Assembly (NCBI GenBank): GCA_964517075.1
Contig: CAZFAT010000211.1
Location: 1-12,057 of the forward strand
Direction of reading: 5' to 3'
Length of the DNA stretch: 12,057 nucleotides
Origin: CAZFAT01 sp964517075
GTDB lineage: Bacteria > Acidobacteriota > Vicinamibacteria > Vicinamibacterales > SCN-69-37
The notes under the pieces are model-generated. The model searched no databases. It had not been told where the DNA came from and worked only from the letters and a program-made list of their open reading frames with translations. A program made the position numbers and the translations under genes. Numbering within the stretch: the stretch's first letter is position 1; the number at the start of each line of letters is the position of its first letter. Below, piece after piece: positions 1 to 6,853 of this stretch.

Positions 1-512
1 AGCAGGATCGACGGCGCGCCGCCGACCGCGCGCGCCACCGCCACGCGCTGCTGTTGGCCGCCCGACAGCTGGCTGGGCAGGTGCTTGGCGCGATGGGACA
101 TCCCGACCTTCTCGAGCGCCGCCATGACCCGCTCCTTGCGCTCCGCCGACTTCATGCCGCGATAGGTGAGCGGCAGCTCGACGTTCTCGTAAACGGTGAG
201 ATCGCCGATGAGGTTGAAGCTCTGGAAGATGAACCCGATTTCGCGGTTGCGTACGCGCGCGCGCTCCGAGAGCGGCAGGTCGGCGACCGACCGGCCGTTG
301 AGCACGTAGCCGCCTTCGGTGGGCGTATCGAGCAGTCCGAGGATCGAGAGGAGCGTGGACTTGCCGCACCCCGACGGTCCCGCGATGGAGATGTACTCGC
401 CGCGCTGGATTTCGAGGTGGATGCCCGCGAGCGCGTGCGTCTCGACCTCGTCCGTGTAGAAGATCTTGGTGACCCCATCGAGCTGAATGAGCGTGCGGCT
501 GTCAGTAGTCAT
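1..512 (-). CDS. ABC transporter ATP-binding protein, MacB/LolD type (C-terminus cut by window edge)
   Basis: The first 170 residues of an ABC ATPase are visible and the gene runs off the left edge. The Walker A motif GPSGCGKST is at residues 45-53, the Q-loop EIGFIFQSFNL has its Gln at 97, and the signature LSGGQQQRVAVARA starts at 149. Walker B and the H-loop are outside the window. The wording around the Q-loop (FQSFNLI, then TVYENVELPL) is typical of the MacB/LolD/FtsE-like family, which powers periplasm-facing tripartite pumps or lipoprotein release rather than solute import. The ATG at 512-510 is preceded by GAGGTG. It lies 15 bases after the stop of the upstream adaptor gene, so the two are co-transcribed and probably form one efflux system, with the permease expected further left. 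The family is certain; the substrate cannot be told. Confidence 0.93.
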   Translation of the reverse strand, partial: MTTDSRTLIQLDGVTKIFYTDEVETHALAGIHLEIQRGEYISIAGPSGCGKSTLLSILGLLDTPTEGGYVLNGRSVADLPLSERARVRNREIGFIFQSFNLIGDLTVYENVELPLTYRGMKSAERKERVMAALEKVGMSHRAKHLPSQLSGGQQQRVAVARAVGGAPSIL

Positions 513-527
513 GGACACCTCGGGAAC

Positions 528-1784
528 CTAGTTCACCACTCGCACTCGATCGAACCCGTCGTACTGCGCCATGTCGGACAGGATGACCTCGTCGCCTTCC
601 TGCAGACCTTCGAGGATCTGGACGAATTGCACGGAGCGCTTGCCGAGTCGGACCGGGGTGCGGGTGGCGTCCCCGCCCGGCTGGATCTTGAACAGACTGA
701 TCTGGCTGTCCTCCTGTCCGAATGCCGGACTCTGCACGTAGAGGACGTTGGGCAGCCGCTCGAGTTCGATCGTGCCGTCCACGCTCAGGTCGGGGCGCGC
801 CCCGGCCGGGAGGGCCTCGTCGAGCGTGACGTCGACGCCCACCGTGCCGCCCTCGGAGGCCGGATCGATCCGGCTGACATGCCCTTTGACGAGTCCATTG
901 CGCGTGTCCACGGTGGCTGGCTGCCCGATGGCGAGATCGCGCGTCTGGGTTTCAGAAATGCGGATCTCGGCCTTGAGGCGCGTCGGATCGGACACGCGCG
1001 CCAGATTGGCGCCGAGGCTGACCTGGGCGCCCACTTCCGCCTGCACGATCTGCAACTGTCCGGACATCGTCGACTTCACGCGGAGGTCGTCGAGCTGGCG
1101 CGACAAGCGATCGAACTCGGCCTTGGTTTGGCTCACGCTCGCCTCGGCCGGCGCCAGCTGGGCCCGCTCGTTCTGCGCCGCGTTGTCGAGCTGCTTGCGC
1201 AGCAGCTCGAGCCGGTTCTTGGCCTGATCGACGCTGGCCTGTTTCTGCTTGATCAGCAGCTCGGCGACCAGCCCCTGCGCGGCGAGACTGGTGTTGGCCT
1301 CGAGATCACTCATGGCAAGCTTCAGGCTCGACTCGGCGTCGGCGACATTCAGCTGGAGCTGGAGCAGGCTGGTTGCCAGCGTCGACTTCCGGTCCGCCAA
1401 CTGGGCTTCCGCTGTCCGCCAGTTCAGCTCGGCGTTCCGGGCGGTCTGAACCAGATCCGGATTGCTCAGTTCCATGATGACCGTGCCCGGCTCGACGCGC
1501 GCGCCCGGGCGCAGGACGATGCGCTCGACACGGCCGGCGGCCATGGCCGGGATCCACCGGATCTCGTCCGGCACGAGCCGGCCCGCGCCCCGCACTTCGC
1601 GCACCATTGGCCCGCGCTTGACGGTGTCGGGCCAGATCGTGGCGCGCTGAACCGAGGGCGCAGCCGGCTCGAGGCGTGACACCGCCACGCTGATGGCGAT
1701 GATGCCGAGGACGGCCACGCCCAGGCCGATCCCGCGGCGGATCTTCTTGCGGCGGAGAATCGCCGGGTCGCGTTTGAGATCCAT
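528..1784 (-). CDS. Periplasmic adaptor / membrane-fusion protein (HlyD/MacA-like efflux subunit)
   Basis: This 418-residue protein has a basic N-terminus and a single membrane anchor at about residues 17-36. The first half of a biotinyl/lipoyl-like domain follows (AGRVERIVLRPGARVEPG at 83-100), then a long alpha-helical hairpin rich in Gln, Leu, Ala and Lys at about 110-235. The second lipoyl half is at about 236-266 (STMSGQLQIVQAEVGAQV), and beta-barrel and membrane-proximal domains extend to the C-terminus. This order is that of RND/ABC periplasmic adaptors such as MacA, which bridge an inner-membrane pump to an outer-membrane channel. The ABC ATPase gene 15 bases downstream makes an ABC-type (MacAB-like) pump likelier than an RND pump. 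The ATG at 1784-1782 has only a distant AGGA 11 bases upstream. The substrate is unknown. Confidence 0.92.
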   Translation of the reverse strand: MDLKRDPAILRRKKIRRGIGLGVAVLGIIAISVAVSRLEPAAPSVQRATIWPDTVKRGPMVREVRGAGRLVPDEIRWIPAMAAGRVERIVLRPGARVEPGTVIMELSNPDLVQTARNAELNWRTAEAQLADRKSTLATSLLQLQLNVADAESSLKLAMSDLEANTSLAAQGLVAELLIKQKQASVDQAKNRLELLRKQLDNAAQNERAQLAPAEASVSQTKAEFDRLSRQLDDLRVKSTMSGQLQIVQAEVGAQVSLGANLARVSDPTRLKAEIRISETQTRDLAIGQPATVDTRNGLVKGHVSRIDPASEGGTVGVDVTLDEALPAGARPDLSVDGTIELERLPNVLYVQSPAFGQEDSQISLFKIQPGGDATRTPVRLGKRSVQFVQILEGLQEGDEVILSDMAQYDGFDRVRVVN

Positions 1785-1861
1785 CTCGGCGCCGTCCTAT
1801 GCAAAATCCGGTGCCGCGCGGGCCTGCGCGGCTAAGGTCTTCTCTGGCGGCCGGTTGCGCC

Positions 1862-1867
1862 ATTCTA
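1862..1867 (-). promoter_or_regulatory. Possible -10 element for the adaptor-ABC operon
   Basis: Read on the minus strand this is TAGAAT, five of six matches to the sigma-70 -10 consensus, placed about 80 bases before the adaptor start codon. The -35 region at the proper distance (CGACCG) is poor, so this is only a candidate. Confidence 0.22.
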
Positions 1868-2030
1868 CTCGGCCCTGTCCCGCCCGGTCGCCCCCCTTTC
1901 GGGAATCCCGCGTCCCGTAATCCGGACTGGCCGGCCCGCCCCGAGGCAGCCGGCCGTGAGTGAGGGCCCGGCGCGCCCGCCGGAGCGGAGCGGGGCGTTG
2001 GGCCCCCGCGAGCCGACGGCGAGAGGGGGT

Positions 2031-2053
2031 CTGGGGGACGAATGTCCCCCCAG
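2031..2053. repeat. GC-rich hairpin upstream of rsgA
   Basis: The arms are CTGGGGGAC (2031-2039) and GTCCCCCCAG (2044-2053), complementary apart from one bulged C, around the four-base loop GAAT. No T-run follows, so it is not a classical terminator. An in-frame ATG at 2042 begins in this loop and runs into the descending arm, which argues against it being the rsgA start. Confidence 0.6.
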
Positions 2054-2059
2054 GTGAGT

Positions 2060-2089
2060 TTGACGCAATTCGTCGGATCATGGTTTATC
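2060..2089 (+). promoter_or_regulatory. Candidate sigma-70-like promoter of rsgA
   Basis: TTGACG (2060-2065) matches five of six -35 positions. A weak -10-like TTTATC is at 2084-2089 after an 18-base spacer. This would put transcription start just before the ATG at 2102, giving a very short or no leader, which fits the lack of a ribosome binding site there. The -10 is poor, so confidence is low. Confidence 0.3.
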
Positions 2090-2101
2090 GGACGCGACAC
2101 G

Positions 2102-3193
2102 ATGGCCGACGCCGGATTTCTCCAGCAACTGGGATGGACTGAGGCCCGGGACCGCGAATTCGCGCCGTGGCGCGCAGCCGGGCTCGAGCCGGGACGCGTC
2201 GCGCTCGAACACAATCACGTCTACCGGGTGCTGACCGCGGCCGGCGAGCAGCTGGCGGAGGCGGCCGGCCGGCTCAAGCACCGCGCGGAGGGCCGCCACG
2301 AACTGCCGGTCGTCGGCGACTGGGTGGCGATCCGGCCGAACGCCGCCGGCGGGCCCGCCCAGATCCGGGAATTGCTCGCCAGGCGCACCTGGTTCTCGCG
2401 CAAGACCGCCGGACGCGAGACCACAGAGCAGATCGTCGCCGTCAACATCGACACGGTGTTCATCGTCTTCAGCCTCCACGCCGCCGTGAATAGCCGGAGC
2501 GTCGAGCGATACCTGGTGGTCGCGCGGCAAAGCGGGGCGGTCCCCATCCTCCTTCTGAACAAGGCCGATCTGGCGGGGGAGGCGATGGGCGATCGCGTGG
2601 CCGAGGCCCGGCAGGCGGCCGGGGCAACGCCGGTCATCGCGGTGAGCGCCCACTCGGGCCGTGGGCTCGACGAGTTGCGCCGGCACCTGGTGGCCGGACA
2701 AACGCTCGCCCTGCTGGGCCCGTCAGGTGTCGGCAAGTCCACACTCGTGAACCGGCTCGTGGGCCGCGAAGTGCTGCCCACGGGCGAAATTCGCGAGTGG
2801 GACGCCCGCGGCCGCCATACCAGCGTCCACCGTCAGCTCGTGGTGTGCGAAGGCGGCGGGATGATCATCGACACGCCGGGGATGCGCGAGCTGCAGCTCT
2901 GGGAGCCCGATGCCGTCGGTGAAGCGTTTGAAGACATCGCCGCGCTGGCGTCGGGATGCCGGTTCGATGACTGCGAACACGACCGCGAGCCGGGCTGTGC
3001 GGTGAAGGCTGCCGTCGAGGCCGGAGGTCTCGATGCCGCCCGGCACCAGAGCTACCTGAAGCTGCAGGCCGAGCAGGTGGCCATTGACCGGAAGCGCGAC
3101 GAGCGCGCGCAGCAGGACGCGAAGCGCGGGGAGAAGGTGGCGCATCGCTCCCTGCGGGCCCTCGAGAAGCAGCGGCGACGTGACGCGCGATAG
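2102..3193 (+). CDS. rsgA: Ribosome small-subunit-dependent GTPase A (RsgA/YjeQ)
   Basis: RsgA is a cytoplasmic GTPase that checks late 30S maturation. This 363-residue copy has the family's circularly permuted GTPase order after an N-terminal OB-fold: G4 NKAD at about 153-156, G5 SA near 182, G1 GPSGVGKST at 206-214, G2 region RHTSVH at 238-243, and G3 DTPG at 257-260. A C-terminal zinc site follows (C286, C291, H293, C299). A Lys/Arg-rich tail ends the protein, as usual for rRNA-binding members. I chose the ATG at 2102 because MADAGFLQQLGW matches the normal family N-terminus. The upstream in-frame ATG at 2042 would add 20 atypical residues and is embedded in a hairpin. The last 14 bases overlap the next gene. 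Confidence 0.95.
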   Translation: MADAGFLQQLGWTEARDREFAPWRAAGLEPGRVALEHNHVYRVLTAAGEQLAEAAGRLKHRAEGRHELPVVGDWVAIRPNAAGGPAQIRELLARRTWFSRKTAGRETTEQIVAVNIDTVFIVFSLHAAVNSRSVERYLVVARQSGAVPILLLNKADLAGEAMGDRVAEARQAAGATPVIAVSAHSGRGLDELRRHLVAGQTLALLGPSGVGKSTLVNRLVGREVLPTGEIREWDARGRHTSVHRQLVVCEGGGMIIDTPGMRELQLWEPDAVGEAFEDIAALASGCRFDDCEHDREPGCAVKAAVEAGGLDAARHQSYLKLQAEQVAIDRKRDERAQQDAKRGEKVAHRSLRALEKQRRRDAR

Positions 3194-4121
3194 CGCCATC
3201 CTCGCGGCGGTCCTGACGGCGGCCGTCGTGACGGTCAGCAGCTGCGAACCCTCCGCGCGGACCGAGGTGGCGCGCGTCGACGTCGCCATCCATCTCGCGC
3301 CAGACGGCCAGGCCGATGTCCATGAGTCGATCACCGTGCGCGTGGACGCGCCGACGACGTTCGAGCGCGTGGTGCGCCCGGATCGGGCTGAGTCGCTGGT
3401 ATTCGTCGGGGCCTCCGTGAACGGAGTCCCCGTGGCGGCTGTCGATATGGACGCGGGCGCGGCGCTGCGGGTGACCTGGCCTCTCGGCGCGCCGGGCGAC
3501 CGCCTGCGCACCCTCGAGCTGCGCTACCGCGCGTTCGGTGTGCTGGCCATCCATGGACGTCGGGGCGAGTTCGCATGGTCGGCGCTGCCGACGCCGAGGG
3601 CCTCTCCGATTGAGACCGCACGCATCGTGCTGACGGTCCCCGCCGGGACCGTACGCGTGGGCGAGTGGGGACTGGCCGAGCCGGATTGGGCCGTCGCCGA
3701 ACTGCCGGACGGGATCGCGGCGACGCGCATGGACGTGAGTCCGGCCGACACCGCAACCCTCCTCGCCGAGGTCGCGGTCGATCCGACCGGGATGGTCGAG
3801 CCGCGGTGGCAGCACGAGGCCGAGCTTGGCCGGCAGCTGGTGCCCGCGTTCATCGCGGGCGGGCTGTTCATCCTCGTGATCGGCGCCGGGGTCGTCTGGA
3901 TCATCAGGTTCGAGGCAACGACCCGTCCCGGCCGGACCCTCACGCCTCACACCGCCCGCGGTCTCTTCACGGCTGGGCTCGTCTGTCTCGTCTTTGGCGT
4001 GCTGATTGCCGGCGTGGCCAGTTTCACGGTGAGCCGGTACGGCACGTGGTCGATGGCCATCCCCGCGAGCATCCTCGTGGTCGGTCTGCTGTTCGTGCTC
4101 GTCGGCAAACGCTCTGTCTGA
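3180..4121 (+). CDS. Unrecognised exported/membrane protein with beta-rich ectodomain and three C-terminal TM segments
   Basis: The function is not recognised. The 313-residue product starts with a signal-like hydrophobic segment ending in VSSC, a plausible lipobox with Cys at residue 22. A beta-strand-rich region of roughly 190 residues follows (ARVDVAIHLAPDGQADVHES and onward). Three membrane segments are at about 220-242, 261-282 and 290-309, with a short KRSV tail. An N-terminal exported beta domain plus C-terminal membrane helices resembles DUF2207-type predicted membrane proteins, but I cannot confirm that from motifs. The start is taken as GTG at 3180, 14 bases inside rsgA, because it places the signal peptide at the N-terminus; GAGAAG lies about 10 bases upstream. 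An upstream in-frame ATG at 3084 would add 32 Arg/Ser-rich residues encoded inside rsgA and is unlikely. Translation is probably coupled to rsgA. Confidence 0.75.
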   Translation: MTRDSAILAAVLTAAVVTVSSCEPSARTEVARVDVAIHLAPDGQADVHESITVRVDAPTTFERVVRPDRAESLVFVGASVNGVPVAAVDMDAGAALRVTWPLGAPGDRLRTLELRYRAFGVLAIHGRRGEFAWSALPTPRASPIETARIVLTVPAGTVRVGEWGLAEPDWAVAELPDGIAATRMDVSPADTATLLAEVAVDPTGMVEPRWQHEAELGRQLVPAFIAGGLFILVIGAGVVWIIRFEATTRPGRTLTPHTARGLFTAGLVCLVFGVLIAGVASFTVSRYGTWSMAIPASILVVGLLFVLVGKRSV

Positions 4122-4126
4122 TCGAC

Positions 4127-4148
4127 GGGCCGACCTTTAGTTCGGCCC
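4127..4148. terminator. Hairpin between convergent genes, probable bidirectional terminator
   Basis: GGGCCGA (4127-4133) and TCGGCCC (4142-4148) form a perfect 7-bp stem with an 8-base loop. It sits in the 37-base gap between two converging genes. There is no strong T-run on either side, so the call rests on position and stem quality. Confidence 0.55.
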
Positions 4149-4158
4149 TCCCTCGCTG

Positions 4159-5295
4159 TCAGTACACATCCCGCTTGTACCGCTTCGTGCGGCGCAGGTC
4201 TTCGACATACTCGCGCGCCTGGTCCGGCGTCCTGCCGCCGACCGTCTCGGCGATCTGGTGCAGCGCGCGATCGACATCAGCCGCCATGCGTTCCTTGTCG
4301 CCGCACACAAAGAACTCGGCGCCCTCCTCCATCCAGGCCCACAGGTCGCGCGCCTGCTCGCGCATCCGGTGCTGGACGTACACCTTCTCGGCCTGATCGC
4401 GTGAGAAGGCGACGTCCATTCGGAGCAAGCCGTCCCGGATGTAGGCCGTCCACTCCTTCTCGTAGAAGAAGTCCGTCGCCCGGCGCTGCTCGCCGAAGAA
4501 CAGCCAGTTCCGTCCGGTGGCGCCCGTGGCCCGACGCTCCTCGATGAACGCGCGAAAGGGCGCGAGACCGGTCCCTGGCCCGACCATGATCATCGGCCGG
4601 TCCGGATCCGCCGGCATGGCGAAGTGGCGCTGCTGATCCTGGAGGTACAGATCCGCCGTGGCGCCGACCGGCCACCGGTCGGCCAGCCAGGTCGAGCAGG
4701 GCCCCAGCCGTTCGCGGCCACGAATCTGGTACCGCACGGAGACGACCAGCAGGTGCACGTGGTCCGGGTGGGCCTGCTGGCTGGACGCGACGGAGTACAG
4801 CTTCGGGAGCGACTTGCGGAGCGCGCCGGCCAGTTCGTCCGGGGCGATCCGCGCGGTCGGGTGGTCTTCGAGCACGTCGAGCACGTCGTGGGCCTCGTTC
4901 CAGCCGCTGAGATAGTGCTTGAGCTGTTCCGCATTGGTCCGCTCGAGCAACGGCGCCAGGTTGGGGGCGCCCCGCGAGGCCAGGAGTTCCAGCAGCCGTC
5001 GGCTGGGCGTGTTGAGGTTGTAGCACTCGGTGAGGGCGCGGGCGATCGGCATCGGCACCTCGCTCACGCCGGGCACGACTTCCTCCCCGGTCGCGCCGAT
5101 CGCCGCGAGGATTCGCGCCACGAGCGCCGGGTCGTTCTGCGGCAGAACGCCGAGGGCGTCGCCAGGCCGGTAGGTGAGCGGTGCCCCCTGGAGCGAGATC
5201 TCGTGATGCCGGGTGATCTTCTCCGAGCCCGGGCCGGTCAATCGACAATTCAGAAGATGCCGGCCGCTGAAGCTCTGCTTGTGGTCACCCGCCAT
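4159..5295 (-). CDS. Stand-alone CysJ-type FAD/NAD(P)H reductase lacking the flavodoxin domain
   Basis: This 378-residue protein matches the C-terminal two-thirds of sulfite reductase alpha/CPR-type diflavin reductases without the N-terminal FMN domain. It passes electrons from NADPH through FAD. Visible in order: the start of the FAD-binding fold (RPGDALGV at 43-50), the connecting helical domain, the FAD motif as KLYSVASS (165-172), GPCSTWL (198-204), the nucleotide-binding VGPGTGLAPFR (238-248), FFGEQ (267 onward), CGD (331-333) and a terminal RYKRDVY whose last Tyr would stack on the flavin. The first residue of the usual RxYS motif is Lys rather than Arg. The N-terminus looks complete, so this is not a truncation. 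No sulfite reductase hemoprotein or flavodoxin gene is nearby, so the electron acceptor is unknown. It lies 62 bases downstream of sigma-54 activator 1 on the same strand. It is often annotated as sulfite reductase subunit alpha. Confidence 0.88.
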   Translation of the reverse strand: MAGDHKQSFSGRHLLNCRLTGPGSEKITRHHEISLQGAPLTYRPGDALGVLPQNDPALVARILAAIGATGEEVVPGVSEVPMPIARALTECYNLNTPSRRLLELLASRGAPNLAPLLERTNAEQLKHYLSGWNEAHDVLDVLEDHPTARIAPDELAGALRKSLPKLYSVASSQQAHPDHVHLLVVSVRYQIRGRERLGPCSTWLADRWPVGATADLYLQDQQRHFAMPADPDRPMIMVGPGTGLAPFRAFIEERRATGATGRNWLFFGEQRRATDFFYEKEWTAYIRDGLLRMDVAFSRDQAEKVYVQHRMREQARDLWAWMEEGAEFFVCGDKERMAADVDRALHQIAETVGGRTPDQAREYVEDLRRTKRYKRDVY

Positions 5296-5357
5296 GCGCG
5301 CCGAGGATAGCGTAACCGGCGGCGGGAAAACGACCCCCGGACGGTCTTTGGGGCGAG

Positions 5358-6503
5358 TCAGACCGCGCGGCGTCCGCCCGGCACGGTACCGGCGGCCACC
5401 GACAGGCGCGTCGGCGCCGCCCGGAACCGCTGGAACGGCAAGTGGCAGTCGTGCTTGCGCAGGAAGCTCAGGAAGCGCTTGTAGTCGTCGCCCGGCATGT
5501 TGAAGAGCTGGACCAGCGACCGGTAGTTGCCGTTGGTACTCTCGAGCCCGATTTGGACGATGCGCCGGAGGTCGGTGCGCGTGAGATCGCGGGCCATGAA
5601 CAGTGGATACACTGCCGACCAGAACGACTCGCCCTGGTTCAGCATGAGCGTCGTGAGTTCGTCGGCCGGGGACGGCCGGGCCGGGCCGGGCGCCGCTTGA
5701 GGCGCGGCCGCGGTGGCGGTTCTCACCAGGTCAGTCGGCAGATCGCGCGGTCGAATCGGCTGGCCACTGGCTTTGACGACCGTGCGCTCCAGCACGTTCT
5801 TGAGTTCGCGGATGTTGCCCGGCCATCGGTACGTCGTCAGCACCTCCATGGCCTCAGGGGTGACGTCCGACGTCGGGACTTTGTGCGCCTGGCTGAAGGC
5901 GGCCAGGAAATGGCTGACGAGCAACGGAATGTCTTCCGCCCGGTCGCGCAGGGGAGGGATGCTGAGGCGGATGACGTTCAGCCGGAAATAGAGGTCCTCG
6001 CGAAACGCGCCGGAGGCGATCGACGCGGCCAGGTCGCGATTGGTCGCGGTGATGAGGCGAACGTTCACGCGCGTGTGCGACCGGTCGGCTCCGATGCGCT
6101 GAATCTCGCCAGACTCGAGAAAGCGCAGGAGCACGACCTGCATCCGCATGCTCATCTCGCCGACTTCGTCCAGGAAGACGGTGCCGTTGGGTGCCGTCTC
6201 GAGCAGACCGGGCTTGTCGCGGTAGGCGCCGGTGAAGCTGCCGCGCACGTGACCGAAGAGCTCGGATTCGAGCAGGGAATCGGGCAGGCCGGCGCAGTTC
6301 AGCGTCACGAGCGGCGCCGATGCTCGAAGGCTGCGATGGTGGATGAGCCGGGCGACGACTTCCTTGCCAACGCCCGTCTCCCCTGTGACGAGGACCTTGG
6401 CGTCCGAGCGCGCCGCGCAGTCGACTTCGCTTTCAATGGCGCGGATCGCCTCGCTCCGGCCAATCAGCCGAACCTCCTGCTGGGGTCTTGCCAACACTGA
6501 CAA
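5358..6503 (-). CDS. Sigma-54-dependent transcriptional activator 1, no receiver domain, unusual C-terminal domain
   Basis: This is a 381-residue bacterial enhancer-binding protein. The AAA+ domain starts almost at once: Walker A GETGVGKE (41-48), the sigma-54-contacting loop GSFTGA (88-93), Walker B GTVFLDE (107-113), sensor I TATNRDL (152-158), the arginine-finger region FREDLYFRLN (168 onward) and sensor II WPGNIREL (227-234). There is no N-terminal receiver, GAF or PAS domain, as in PspF, so control is probably by a partner protein or by expression level. In place of an obvious Fis helix-turn-helix there is an Ala/Pro linker (about 262-280) and a domain at 281-361 shared with the divergent paralog. 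A Pro/Ala/Arg tail follows. TTG at 6503 is the start (GGAGG four bases upstream); GTG at 6497, ten bases from the same GGAGG, is equally possible. Confidence 0.9.
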   Translation of the reverse strand: MSVLARPQQEVRLIGRSEAIRAIESEVDCAARSDAKVLVTGETGVGKEVVARLIHHRSLRASAPLVTLNCAGLPDSLLESELFGHVRGSFTGAYRDKPGLLETAPNGTVFLDEVGEMSMRMQVVLLRFLESGEIQRIGADRSHTRVNVRLITATNRDLAASIASGAFREDLYFRLNVIRLSIPPLRDRAEDIPLLVSHFLAAFSQAHKVPTSDVTPEAMEVLTTYRWPGNIRELKNVLERTVVKASGQPIRPRDLPTDLVRTATAAAPQAAPGPARPSPADELTTLMLNQGESFWSAVYPLFMARDLTRTDLRRIVQIGLESTNGNYRSLVQLFNMPGDDYKRFLSFLRKHDCHLPFQRFRAAPTRLSVAAGTVPGGRRAV

Positions 6504-6507
6504 ACGG

Positions 6508-6512
6508 CCTCC
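6508..6512 (-). promoter_or_regulatory. Shine-Dalgarno of sigma-54 activator 1
   Basis: On the minus strand this reads GGAGG, 4 bases before the TTG at 6503 and 10 bases before the GTG at 6497. It decides that translation starts here without any ATG. Confidence 0.6.
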
Positions 6513-6556
6513 GCATCAAAGCGCGCGCTCCGGGCGACTTTCGTCTCGGGCAGTGG

Positions 6557-6586
6557 ATACTACCGAGGTTATCGGCGCGGCGTCAA
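6557..6586 (-). promoter_or_regulatory. Candidate sigma-70 promoter of sigma-54 activator 1
   Basis: Read on the minus strand: TTGACG (6586-6581), an 18-base spacer, then TAGTAT (6562-6557). These match five of six and four of six consensus positions. Transcription would start near 6549, giving a leader of about 46 bases that contains the GGAGG. No GG-N10-GC (-24/-12) pair was found on this strand between 6504 and about 6696, so activator 1 looks housekeeping-sigma driven. Confidence 0.5.
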
Positions 6587-6627
6587 CGACAAGTCCTGTA
6601 ATTGTTTGGTAACCCATTGTTCATAAA

Positions 6628-6661
6628 CGCGTTACGACTCGCCGCTTGCGCAGGTAACGCG
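6628..6661. repeat. Perfect inverted repeat, candidate activator-binding (enhancer) site
   Basis: CGCGTTAC (6628-6635) and GTAACGCG (6654-6661) are perfect 8-bp arms separated by 18 bases. The half-site GGTAAC occurs again at 6608-6613. The location between two genes for dimeric DNA-binding activators, about 200 bases upstream of the candidate -24/-12 promoter, fits an upstream activating sequence. The spacer is too long for a tight transcript hairpin. Confidence 0.5.
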
Positions 6662-6706
6662 ATCCGCTGGCTGTCTTTCCGCTGCCTCAGGCCGGCACAA
6701 AGTTCG

Positions 6707-6735
6707 TTGCCTGGAAGACTTTATTCCTGAATATT
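6707..6735 (+). promoter_or_regulatory. Weak sigma-70-like promoter candidate toward activator 2
   Basis: TTGCCT (6707-6712), a 17-base spacer and AATATT (6730-6735) each match four of six consensus positions, in a locally AT-richer patch. This is an alternative or additional promoter to the -24/-12 candidate downstream. Confidence 0.25.
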
Positions 6736-6789
6736 GCGCCTGCGCCCCGACTTCCCTCTGCTGACAGTCCTGGGGGTTCACGGTCTAAC

Positions 6790-6804
6790 TCACTCAGAGA
6801 GTGA
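6790..6804. repeat. Short palindrome TCACTC-AGA-GAGTGA
   Basis: Perfect 6-bp arms with a 3-base centre, an operator-like size. It lies 35 bases before the candidate -24 element of activator 2. No protein can be assigned. Confidence 0.35.
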
Positions 6805-6837
6805 CGCTTAGTGGCCGTCCGCGCCGGCGGGTCTGAA

Positions 6838-6853
6838 CGGACGCCCGTTTGCA
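6838..6853 (+). promoter_or_regulatory. Candidate sigma-54 (-24/-12) promoter of the activator 2-EPS operon
   Basis: The site reads CGGACGCCCGTTTGCA. It has GG at 6839-6840 and GC at 6851-6852 with exactly ten bases between. The -12 element TTTGCA matches the TTGCA/T consensus fully, but the -24 element keeps only the GG of TGGCAC. Transcription would start near 6863, leaving about 48 bases to the ATG. A second, weaker GG-N10-GC pair is at 6669-6682. Confidence 0.35.

Larger units (their letters stand above)
1785..2101. other. Intergenic region between divergent adaptor operon and rsgA
   Basis: This is a 317-base, very GC-rich gap between divergent genes. Short reading frames cross it but none has a credible start, composition or family match. 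It contains an inverted repeat GGCCGGC (1929-1935) / GCCGGCC (1949-1955), the hairpin at 2031-2053, and promoter candidates for both directions. I see no RNA gene. Confidence 0.6.

Noticed and set aside
54..1679. Long plus-strand open frame (541 codons) across the adaptor and ATPase genes
   Set aside because: It is antisense to two genes with clear domain motifs. Its Arg/Leu/Asp/Glu-rich composition is that of a GC-rich shadow frame.
2042..2101. Extended rsgA start at ATG 2042
   Set aside because: It adds 20 residues unlike RsgA N-termini, and the codon begins in a hairpin loop and runs into its stem.
2865..3950. Minus-strand open frame (361 codons) spanning the rsgA end and the membrane-protein gene
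   Set aside because: It is very rich in Arg, Pro and Gly, with no signal or motif. The plus strand has the RsgA zinc site and real membrane segments.
5442..6500. Plus-strand open frame (352 codons) opposite activator 1
   Set aside because: It is antisense to clear AAA+ motifs and has shadow-frame composition.
6691..6712. GGCACAAAGTTCGTTGC as a sigma-54 promoter
   Set aside because: It resembles the -24 and -12 words, but GG and GC are 13 bases apart instead of ten.
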